Origin: Asterias amurensis
Taxonomy: Eukaryota; Echinodermata; Asteroidea; Forcipulatida; Asteriidae
Reading direction: 5' to 3'
Length of the DNA: 64,000 nt
Assembly (NCBI RefSeq): GCF_032118995.1
Contig: NC_092666.1
Coordinates: 13,528,501 to 13,592,500, forward strand
Shown here: positions 1 to 11,700 of the stretch, in pieces
Layout: the number at the start of each line of letters is the position of its first letter
Position numbering within the stretch: the stretch's first letter is position 1
Translations under genes and position numbers: made by a program
The notes under the pieces: model-generated
Told to the model about the DNA's origin: nothing
The model's input: the letters and a program-made list of their open reading frames with translations, nothing else
The model's database searches: none

Positions 1-112
1 GGTGGGATTCGAATCCCACCCGAGTAACATGCCTGTGATGTTTTTTCACAGGACTCGGGAAAGTACTGAGTATACAGTGCTAACACACATCGGTGTATGG
101 GTAAAAACCAAA
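1..112 (+). repeat. tRNA-derived SINE fragment (5' end outside window)
   Basis: The first bases carry a B-box-like sequence, GGATTCGAATCC, followed by the same 3' body seen at 46860-47060 (an A/C-rich stretch, then CGGGAAAGTACTGAG and a CACATCGGTG-type ending). This marks a tRNA-derived SINE whose head is cut by the window edge. It is not a real tRNA gene: no full cloverleaf can be drawn. Confidence 0.55.
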
Positions 113-296
113 ATATTAATATTCTTTATCCCCGATGCAAATTTAACATCTATTATACAAGAAAGTTTGTATTAAGCAGACTTCAGTAGGAAGAATATCT
201 TGTCTTGTAAGGCCTTGCCCTTTCAAAAGTGAAACTCCCGGCCTGGACCCACCACTTTAAATAATTGCTGATATACAATGAGTGGCTAAGACCTGG

Positions 297-537
297 GCCC
301 AATTTCATAGAGCTGCTTAAGCACAAAATTTTGCTTAAGCAAAAATTTAATTGCTTAGTAAAATCAGATTACCTGCCAAGACTCCACTCAATTGTTATGC
401 TAAGTAAACAACAGCTAAATACTAGTCATAAGCAAAGTATATGGCATGACATTTTGGCCAGTAACTTGTGTAAAATAAGCGAGCTATTTTCGTGCTTAAG
501 CAAATGTTTTGCTTAAGCAGCTCTATGAAATTGGCCC
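297..537. mobile_element. Foldback/MITE, family M (copy 1)
   Basis: Terminal inverted repeats read GGGCCCAATTTCATAGAGC at the left end and its near complement at the right end, around about 240 bp with internal GCTTAAGCA repeats. The same ends recur at 1553-1750, 2429-2702, 43718-43960 and 62922-63104. No coding capacity is seen. Confidence 0.7.
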
Positions 538-2726
538 CAGGGCCCAATTTCATTGCTCTCCTTACCGTAAGCAAAGAATCAGCGCTTACGGAAGCAGGGA
601 AGTCTGTGCTTACGTCAACGTATGTCAGGGGTAAGAAAGGAATTTTTCCACCTAACTAGGCATTCTACGCTTTACACAGCAAGCGCAGAATTTTGGCACT
701 TGCAGGTAAGCGGCGAATGGTGATCGTAAGCGCACAATTTGGCAGCAAGCAGAGACATGTAAGTTGGCCCTGTACATAACTATGAACAAAGTGTAAAAAG
801 TTTCACCATGTGAAGAGAGTTAGTCGCCGCTTCGTTAACTTTGTAATAAAGTGAGGAAAGTTGAGGTTACAAAATCCTGGAGATAATTATGATATAGACC
901 ATTAGCGCATGACGTCATTTGAGTATTACTCCCTCACCTCGAGGTCAAAATGTTAATTATTGACCAATTCTGTGCGCTTTGCGTTCAAATCTTGTGTCAT
1001 CGTCGGTTCACCTCTAAGATGGTGGCTTGATTTTCCAGATTTTCTTAAGCATTTTTAATCTGTTTATCTTAAATTGTCCAGCATTGTTCTTACTTGCTGA
1101 ACTTTTTTAATAATTGACTTTGGTCGGTTGTAATTTTCTTAACCATTTTTAATCTGTTTGTCTTAAATTGTCCAGCATTGTTCTTACTTGCTTACTTGAC
1201 TTTGGTCGGTTGTAATTTTCTTAACCATTTTTAATCTGTTTTTCGTAAATTGGTCTGTATTAGCTTAATATTTTTTAACCTCTGTGAAGCACCTCGGGAC
1301 CCTTTTGGGGTTAAGGGCGCTGTATAAAAGCCATTTATTATTATTATTATTATTATTGATGACGTCAATGCATAAGGTCTATTAATTCTGAAGATGGGGG
1401 AGCCAGAAGTGGTATCTGTTCACCAATGGGTCAACTTTAGACAACGCGTGACCTATCTACATAAGCGATAGTATGTACAGAAAAATATTTCTGATTATTT
1501 CATAGAGTCTCGATCAAAATGTACTTGAATTGAGGATGAAGTTCACACTGACGGGGAACAATTTCATAAAAGCTGTTTAGCAGAAAAAAACTGCTTGAAA
1601 AAATTTCTTTGCTAAGCAAATATTTAATGGAGCACCAGTCACACCATTGTAAACTCAATGTAATTTTGGCTGGTAACCTGTTTCTGTTAAGCGATACTTT
1701 TCTTTGCTTATCAAGTCTTTGTGCTGACAGGTTTTAATGAAATTGGGCCCAGATCAGTTCCTATCATCACCCCAATAATCTTGGCTGCATCGTTTTGAAA
1801 GGCTTATGTGTTATACAGTGTAGTGCGCATTTTTGGATTTTGCAGCATTACATTATTGGTTATGCTTACCACGATTTGAGTGTGCAATTTGACGCCCAAA
1901 TGGCAAGCGTAGCAGACAGTATAGCCAGTGCAATGCGTCCATTCAAACAAAAACACAGTTTAAAAGGTTGAGGCCAATCCCCCCCCCCCCCCAAAAAAAA
2001 AACAAAAAACACACGCCCAGTACTTTAAAAGCTTTTTCAAAAAGTTCAACAGATGGCGATCTTAACACACTTCAAATTTCTTATAAATGCATATCAACTG
2101 GAGTACTGGGTTTAAAAGATCGTTTACTGTTGCAAGCATTTTATTTGGGGTGGAGGCGGCAATCATAAAAATTGTCCACAAAGGGGAGGTTTTCCATAAC
2201 TTCTTTGCTTGACTCTTCTGAAGGATCAGTAATTTCCTTTCATTACGGTGTATTTTGCTTTCAAAGTACTCAGAAACATTATTTCTTTTTGAACTAATAG
2301 TTTGCAAACTGACAGTGGGCAAAAAGTACAGTCGTAGCTTTAGCAAAATTTACGGTGCTCAGTGGATCTTTAGGCTTATCTCAAATCGGTTGATGATTGC
2401 TATGAAGGAGACTAAAGCGATATGGACCATTTTCATAGCGCTGCTTAACGATAAGCAAATTTTTGTGCTTACTGTTGCAGAATACTACTAGGGTGCAAGC
2501 GTATTTCACAGGTTAGCAGAAAACTCAGGGGGCTATATTGCTCGATCACCATGAATCTGCAATGTGACGTCATTAATTTTCGTGCAGTAAGCACTGGAAG
2601 GTTAACACGCCTTTTCGTGTCTTTATGGTTAGCATCGCTATGAAATGAAAATCCTGCAGTAAGCACAAAATCAGCCGCTAAGCAGCTCTATGAAATTGAG
2701 CTCTGATCTTCAGCTTAGAGTGGTCT
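538..2726. repeat. Repeat-rich intergenic stretch downstream of TOMM70
   Basis: No gene is seen. It holds a second M-like element (539-770), a TIR-bounded element (about 894-1382) containing an 84-92 bp direct repeat (1042, 1134, 1218) and a LINE-type 3' tail ending in ATT repeats (1262-1360), and further M copies at 1553-1750 and 2429-2702. A TTTATT at 2140-2145 would read AATAAA on the minus strand and could be a TOMM70 poly(A) signal about 580 bp past its stop. That assignment is weak. Confidence 0.55.
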
Positions 2727-5700
2727 TTACAGGATTGGAGCTGGTGGTTGAATGTTGTACTTTGTGGTGACGTTGCGCTGAGCTTCAGCTGCCACGCTTA
2801 GAGAGAATAGATGAGCCATTTCCATTTCCGTCCGAGCTAGATCAATTGCCTTCTCGAAATACTCTTTGGCGGAGGACATGTTGCCTCTGAAAATAAAATC
2901 AAATAAAAAAATTGATTTCTTCAACTTTTATCTTGGTCAGCCAAAATCCTACCCAGTTCAATTCAATACTCGCATTTCTTTCCATACTTCATTAAACAAT
3001 TCTAAACAGAACTTTACAAAAACAAAGAAGTAAAAATTAATCCAGTTTTACAAGAAACCAACCAAGCATCTTTAAGAAGCATGGGCAAGTGGTGAAATGC
3101 CGGTCGGACAAACGAAATAAAAACAGAAACAAGAAAGTACAGACACACAGGTTCAACAGACAGAATTGATGAACGCTAATGAGAAATACAAGTTGTCAAT
3201 ATTCTGAAGCCAAGGAATTTCACTTAATCTCCACTTGCAAATGTTTCAGGCATTCCCGCAATTTTATGCCTCAAGGCCTTAAAGCCATTGGACCCTTTCG
3301 GTAAACAGTATTTTCCAAGGCCCAGACTTCGTGTATCACAATTTCTATATCAAATAACAAACCTGTGAAAATTTGGGCTTAATCGGTCATCGAAGTCGGG
3401 AGAAAATAACGGGAACACCCACCCTTGTATCCGCGCGTTTCGCCGTGTCATGACATGTGTTTAAAATAAATCCGTAATTCTCGTTAACGAGAATTGATAT
3501 TGTTTTACTGTTTTCTCAAAAAGTAAAGCATTTCATGGAATAATATTTCAAAAGAAGTATTTCACCACTACCTTCTGTAAACCCTGTAAGTTATTTGTAA
3601 ATCTGTGAACTTTTTTGTTTTTTTCTGTACCGAAAGGGTCCAATGGCTTTAAAAAGAAGTGGGCGGTTTTGCCTTACCTCTGTACTTCAATGGTCCCCAG
3701 TGTCTCATACGCAAAGTCACACTTGCTGTCAATCTCCAAAGCCTTCTTAATCATCCCTATAGCTCCGTCAGCATCCTTCTTCCAAGTTAGGTGTAGAAGT
3801 CTAGAGTAACAAAACAAAACATGAGACAAATGTCATCAGACCAGATTAAGGGCCTTTCTCAAACCTCAGTGGTCTACATCTCCGACTTTGGCACAGCGTG
3901 CTGCGCTCACGCAGTGAAGCGCAGCTCAGCATTTATGCATTTTGGAGTAGCGTGTAGAAAGGCCCTTAATATCTGTGTTTATACCCGGCAACAGAGGGCG
4001 CTGTTTACTGACGTGGGCTCTCCACAATTATTGTTTCAATCTTATGTGTCCCTACAAAGGCTTCAACCCCCATAAGGAGAACCCAATCTTTTAACAAAAG
4101 GTCGAATCCACGGCTTCGGCTTCAAGCTTTGTTCTCTCGTCTGAGGCCCTGTGCAGTGTGCACGCACGCAAAGCAAAACAACCGCGGGCCAAGTTAGCCG
4201 AGCCGAATCTGAAAGGGCCATAGATTACTCCCTCCCAGAAATGACCAAACAAACTTAATTGGTTAGAGGCTCACAGCCGTTGATAGTACAAACTATTTGA
4301 AAAAAAATATGGTTTGGATAATTTGTAAAAAAAGAAAATTCATTTTGAATCTGAGAAACGATTCTTGAAGGAAGTACTCTGCTAAAATCCTCAAAAGAAT
4401 TCCTGAGAAAACCAGAACGAAATGGAGACACAATGGGGAGGGGAGGTGACGCATCATACTCTCGGCCACGACATGCAACTAACAATGTTTCACTTACCCT
4501 CTATGTACATAAGCTGTTGGGTTATCAGGCTCTAAGACTATAGCTTTCTGGAAGTGCTCGTCAGCAACGGAAAACTGTCCCTGATCGCTCTGGGCCTAGA
4601 AAACCAAAAATAATCAACAATTAGAGTTTCCTTGACAGGAAGATCGTCAAGTATTGTCAACCACCGATTCTTTTCAGATTCAACACTACCAAAAATAGAT
4701 TTTTACTCATGGTGCTAATAAGCCATTTGTGAGTTAGATTTGAATAACGTCTGGTACAATGACTCGCTTAGTCACAATGAACCGCTTACATTTGAATTCC
4801 TCAGACTATCGAGACAGTTGCTACGCCACGCGATTAAGGTCCAGCTTTTGCGTAGTTACGTAAGAGACGGTGAACACCCATATACAATTCTGAATGGATG
4901 TGTATGGCACAATGGTACCAGGGTTTGCTCATCCTGGAGGTTGCTATACAAAAGCTTGCCCCGTTCCACGAGGTGTACCAACTGTCTCGATAGTCAGAGG
5001 AATTCAAATGTAAGAGTGCACTGAACTAAGGAAGTCATTGCACCAGACGTTATTCAAATTTAACTTGCAAATGGCTTGTTAAAGATCATCAAAACAACAA
5101 ACAAACAATAAAATGCATTCCAATCACTAACCTGAGCGTATAATGCAAAGGCCTCAGCACACGTAGGAAACGTCTTAGTGCTATTCTCTAGTTGCTGCAT
5201 TGCTGCCTGTAGCTGCATTGGGCTCTGGTGTACGAGGGCCAGTCTGTATTTGGCGTAGCTGTACTGGGCATGGGCCAGGGCAAAATTGCTGTTCAGTTTG
5301 TTGCATTTCTCAAAGTCTTGTGCCGCGTCGTCGATTCTGTCTAGAAGGAGGTTGAGCTGTGGGTGGCAAAAGAGGTATAGTTATGTCATGTTTATTTGTT
5401 ACCAACAGCTCGTGTAAATGAAATGCTAGGATTAATCCTATCTTGAGTTAGGCCCAGTATAAACTCCATTGGCTTCCTGTCAATGCTCGCATACAGTACA
5501 AAGTCCTGCTCCTCACGTTCAATGCTGTCCATGGTCTATCCCCTCATTACATTTCTGAACTGATAACGCCATACACCCCGACAAGGTCACTTATAGATCC
5601 TCTTCACAGCTTCTCTTACAAGTTCCCCCATACAGAACAAAAACGTACGGTAAAAGAGCCTTCGCTTTCAGCGCACCCACACTTTGGAACTCTCTTCCTG

Positions 5701-8700
5701 CTGCTCTCCGTTCCCAGATAAACCCGGACCTCTTCAAATCCCGTCTCAAAACTCACTTATTCACTCAATCTTTTTTGTAATAACTGTATTGTTTAGTTTA
5801 TTTGTTGCTTTCTATTGTTTAATTGTGTTTATTTGTTTTGTAAAGCGCATTGAGAGTACTTGCAGTACTGAATTGCGCTATATAAGCATTTCTTATTATT
5901 ATTATTAAACTCATCCTACCTTAGGATGGGTTCAATGCGTCCTAACATCTATGGTTACAAAACTTAACTCGTCATAAGTCCTTAGATTAATCCCAAGTTA
6001 GGAAGAGATTGGTGAAATTGACAGCTGAACTTGAAATAACCTACGGCACCCACAGTAGTTGCCGTGGTGCTCTTTGCTTTTGCTGTGGTGCCCTTTGCAA
6101 ATTTATTTCCCTCATAGAGTGTCCCTTACCAGAGGAAAATCGCTGTGCCCCCTTAAGAGGGAAGTTCAAGGCCTGCTATACTATAACATGATTTCCCGAA
6201 TACCCCAATTCAAACAAATGTAAAACCAAACAATGGCTTGAAGGGTAAAATAGTCTGATCCCTTTTCAATGTAAGGAGATTTACTAATCAATGTTAGTAG
6301 AGCATACAGGGGACATGACATGACTTTACCTGTCCTCTATGGTGGTAGATGTCAGCATTATCCGGATCAATCCTGACAGCCGTAGCGAAGTCATTCATCG
6401 CATCAGTGGAGTTGCCCTCCTGCATGTGCATGCTTCCACGCTTGATCAGAGCATTAGCTCGCAACTAGGGGAAAAAGTAAGAAAAAAAACTAGACATTAG
6501 GTGTTATATAGTGCATATCTGACACAAACACAGTTATTTGTTTTCTTCCACACTTGATCAGACCTTAATCTCTTAACTAATAAGAAAAGTAAGAAGAAAA
6601 GAAGAAAAATAACTAGACATTATGTGCACGTGCAAATCCACCACAAAACAGTTATTTGTTGTTTTCTTACAAATGCAAATTCATCTTTATTTTGATCAAC
6701 TTTTTGAGCTGAAGATCAGGATGAGAAAAGTAAGAAGAAAAGTAAAAAAAAATTACAAGGCATTGTTTCCATCTGCCACAAAACCGCGTTGTTTTCCTAC
6801 AAATGCAAACTCCTTATTTGGATAAACTTTTTTAGCATAACCACAGAAACGAGATGACATTATACTTTAAAAAAAAAAGCAAAGTACACATCAGTCCTAC
6901 CTTCTTATTCCCGTCTTCCATGTAGATAAGTTTGTCCAGATCGGGTCTAGCCTCAGTGGCTTGTCCCTTCAGCAGGTAGAAAGTCGCTCTCATTAATAAG
7001 GCCTCTGCTAGTTTATCTCCTTCCCTCTGGATCTCGTCATCGCAAGCTTCGAGCACACCCTCGTACTCACCGCTGGTGAAGAGATGTAGGGCCTTCCGGT
7101 ACCCAGTGTTGGTCCTGCAAGACGTTTGATGAGATTGCTTTTACACAGGATTAAGGGTTAAAGGCAGTGGACACTGTTGGTAATTACTCAAAATGATGTT
7201 TAGCATTAAACCTTTCTTGGTGACAAGTAATGGGGAGAGGTTGATGGTATAAAACATTGTGCGAAACGGCTCCCTCTGAAGTGCCATAGTTTTCGAGAAA
7301 GAAGTAATTTTCCATGAATTTGATTTTGGGACCTCAGATTTAGAACTTGAGGTCTCGAAATCAACCATCTTAACGCACACAACATCGTGTGACATGGGTG
7401 TTTTTTTCTTTCATTATTGTCTCGCAAGTTCGATGACCGATTTTGAGAGCTCAAATTTTCACAGGTTTGTTATTTTATGCATTTGTTAAAATACACCAAC
7501 TGTGAAGGCTCGTCTTTGACAATTACCAATAGTGTCCATTGCCTTTAAAGGATTCGGGTATTTTTTCAAAATGTCCACAGATTTACATTAAACTTACAGG
7601 GTTTGAAGATAATGATAGCGGAAAGTTTCCCTTGAAATATTACTTACTGAGGTGCTGTAGTTTTGAAGAAATGAGTAAAACCAGTCCCAAAATAAATTTC
7701 GTCTTAGTTAGACAAAATTATTATATCACGTATTATTATACCATAACACACCAAAACTGGTTAAACGTTTTTTCATGCTACATGTAAAACTGAGACGAAA
7801 ATTATGTTTGTGACATTGTTGTACTCATTTTCTCAAACACTACAGAACCTCAGTTAGTAATATTTCAAGGAAAGCTTTCTACTATCATTATCTTCAAACT
7901 GTGTAAATTTAATGTAAGTCTGTGGACATTGTGTTTTATGTTAGAAAAAATGTGTAGACCATAAAAGGCCTTTTGTCTTCACAAAAGGGAAACTGTACTT
8001 GCATCGTTTTCTTGTCATCATTTAATTGTACAAGCGTGCAATTTGTTTTGCAACTGTTTTTTCAATTGATAAATTTTATGCATAGGCCTAGTACATTATT
8101 GGTGGCTGTAGCTATTGCTGCGGCTGTCACTAAGGTTACTGTTGCTTAGGTTACTGTTGCTTAGGTTACTGTTGCTTAGGTTACTTGCTTAGGTTACTGT
8201 TGCTAAGGTTACTGTTGCTTAGGTTACTGTTGCTTAGGTTACTTGCTTAGGTTACTGTTGCTAAGGTTACTGTTGCTTAGGTTACTGTTGCTTAGGTTAC
8301 TTGCTTAGGTTACTCTTGCTTAGGTTACTGTTGCTTAGGTTACTGTTGCTTAGGTTACTGTTGCTTTGGATCTGATATGCATCAATGCATGCTCACATGA
8401 GGATCCCTTGACCTTACCCATTATCCCCTCCACTTTCTTCGTATCCGTCTTCAGATTTTGAGATGCCATCATCCGAGAAGGATGAGAAGTAGGAGCGGAT
8501 GAACTGCCCTGAGGGTAGACTTGGAACTCGCTCCTGAAAGATGAAACAAATTTATTCTCAGTAAGCTTGGGCGACCAGTGCGATTAGTGTCAAAGTCACA
8601 GCTATTGATTGCGATTACTGTTTTTCAAATACTTGGTTAATCGTGCCGCCACGACTATTACAAAGATAGTCGGAACTACCTGCTAAGTAAACCAGTTGTG

Positions 8701-11700
8701 TCGCTCATAACTATTCACGACAACATAACTTACTTACGAAACACAGTCAGACAACAGCGACACAATGCTTACCTCATATCGCTGCTGTGCTTTTTCCTTG
8801 CCGAGCTCTTTCAGCATTTTATCTGCTAGCATCATGCTTTGGCCGTGAGTAAAGTTCTCCAAGATACACACCGCAGTAGCATCTGTCAGAAATAAACAAA
8901 GATAAAATACAAAAGGGTCATGAACCTGTCTTGCTGTAGTGTACATCACAAGAGAGCGTCGTGGTCGAGTTGGTCTTATCTAGGGCACAGGACTCTAGCT
9001 TTGGTGTGGTCAGAGTGTGAGCTCTAGTGTTGTAGCTAGACAAATTTCAGTGGTGGGCTCTAAATCCAATTTAGTCCACCAAGGGTGAGCAGTTCAACAA
9101 TGATATGGGGGCCATCATTGCTGAAGTGCAATCTGGGAGGTTCTGTAATGGGCAGCAAATTTGTTAGTTCTCGGCAGGCACGCCCGGCATCGCCAATCTT
9201 GGCTATAATATTGGTGGTCTCTGGTGGTCTCTGTTATTGGTAGTTTTAATGGTCAAAGACGACTTGTGACTTGACTGGAGCAAAAGTGACTTGTGACTTG
9301 ACTTGACTTGAGCAATAAGTGGCTTGTGATTTTATGTTAAGCAAAAAGACTTGTGACTTGACTTGACATGAGGAAAAATGACCGGCGACTTCTTCTGACT
9401 TGAGAAAACATTACAGCACTGCAGAATCTTACCTTCCAGACACTGCATCTTCAGATTCATATTCTCAAATGCTTTAGAACGTCTGAATAATGCCTTGACG
9501 TATCGAGAGTTCAGCTCCAGTGCCTTACTGCAGTCAGAGACAACTTGAGCGTAGTTTTTCTGTACGAGGAAAAGACAACAATCTTGATATCAATTTTGCA
9601 AATGGTGAACTGTTGCTTAAAGCCGTTGGACCCTTTCGGTAAACAGTGTTGTCCAAGGCCAACACTTTGTGTACCACAACTTCTATATCAAATAACAAAC
9701 CTGTGAAAATTTAGGCTCAATCGGTCATCGGAGTCGGGAGAAAACAACGGAAAAACCCACCCTTGTTTCCGTGTCATGACATGTGTTTCAAATGAATCCG
9801 TAATTCTCGTTAACGAGAATTTACATTGTTTTGCTGTTTTCTCAAAAAGTAAAGCATTTCATGTGATAATATTTCAAAAGAAGTCTTTCACCCTTGCCTT
9901 CTGTAAACCCTGTCAGTTATTTGTAAATCTGAGAACTTTTTTATTTTTGTCTGAACCGAAAGGGTCCAATGGCTTTAAAACTTTGTGTGTGAGGTCTCGT
10001 CATCAAGCATCTGAAAGCACGCAAAGGTGTTTTTTTTTTATTATATCTCGCAACTTCGCCGGCCAATTGAGCTCACATTTCCACAGGTTTGTTGTTTTAT
10101 GCATTATATACTGAGATACACCAAATGAGAAGACCGGTCTTTGACAACTACCAATAGTGTCCAGTGTCTTCAAGATGCCAATGGGATTGAAAGGATTTTA
10201 AACAACTAATGAACTGAGTAGTTCAACGAGTACCTCAAGCCCTAGATTGTCGCAATTTTATAACCAAAGCTACTGTCGGTAAGGACCGTTAGTTTTCCTT
10301 ACCAACTGCTCATGCGCCGCAGCTCTGTTCTGATAGAAAGTGGAGAGATCTTTGGTATTATCCCGAGGGACGAGGTCAATGGCCTCATTGTAGCAGGCAA
10401 TAGCTTGCTCATAGCGACCCGCTTTGAAGTACTTATTGCCCTTGTTCTTGCTACTCTGGGCTTTCTCTTCGGGAGTCTGCAGGAAGAAAAAACAAATACA
10501 TGAGAGAAAAGATAATTAAATAGGGTTTGTAACATTTATTTGCTGCCTAAATATAGTTATTTATTTGTGTATAATTTCTTTAAATTTAACTAAACTGAGT
10601 TGAGAAGATTTTCATTTCACCAAAACAAAAAAAACTCTCCAAGATTTGATTTTAGTTATTTGTATAACGCAACCCTCCTCTCCATCGGGAGGAGGGTTAC
10701 GTTATAACAACTAGATTTTAGTGACCTTTTTCCTTGAAAACACAACCCTGACAGTCAGCAGTGCCAGTGGACCATTAATAATAGTATTATGGACTAGAAG
10801 CACTAGGCAACCACAGAGAGACTGTGCGTTTGAGTAGGGAGAAACTCTGGATTAGACGCCTCCAGACCATTCAACCCCATGGTCTGAACATCCAAGAAGG
10901 AAAGGACTAATTAACCTTTTGTTTTGCCGTCTCCTTTTTTTCCCCCTAGCCTTTTAGCCTGAGCCTCATTCACTAATTAATTACTTTTTACCCAACCTCA
11001 CCACCCTTGATGTTGTCCTTTGTGTTTCCATCTTCTTGCTTGTGGTCAAGCCAGTCCCTTCCCTCCCCCTTTTCTTGTCCCCCTATTCATTGTTTACCCC
11101 TTGCTTCTTCATGCATGCTTTCTAACCCCATTCATGTATTTCCACTTCACTGCTTTTGTTTCACTTAGTTACCTGTTCATGTTTGTTGTGTTGTCATTTA
11201 GCCTGGAGAAAGACTCTGCTAAGGTCGAAACGTCAGGCCGTTAACTATTTTTTGCATTTATACTCTCGGTCCATTTGGTTGGTAAGTTGTTTGCAACAGC
11301 TAATTTAATTTTCTCATATTATGGACTACAGTACAAGGCCTAAAATAGGCAGTTTCAGTCAAATTTAATGCAGGTGATTTTTTCTCTGACAAGATGTAGT
11401 CTGTTAAGGTGTATTCTTAGAAGTAAAAATCAATTTAAAATTTTGAAATCGGATGTTTGGTTGCAGAGATATACCGTTTTTAATGAGCGTGGATCGTGAA
11501 AAAAACGTACCCGTGTTCAAGTTCAATTCTTATGTTTTTCTTCATATCGGCCACGGCCAAGTTTAATGCACAGGCTATGGCAATAGAGGGCGCACACTAG
11601 GCGAGCGCCCTCTATCTCTTACAAACTGTGCTTTGAGGCGCTAGTATGATTTTTTATGAACGGCAAAAAGTGATATTTTGTGAATCAAACTGAGGAGCGG

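Noticed and set aside
1-25. tRNA gene suggested by a B-box-like start
   Set aside because: No acceptor stem or A box inside the window and the following body is shared with another SINE copy.
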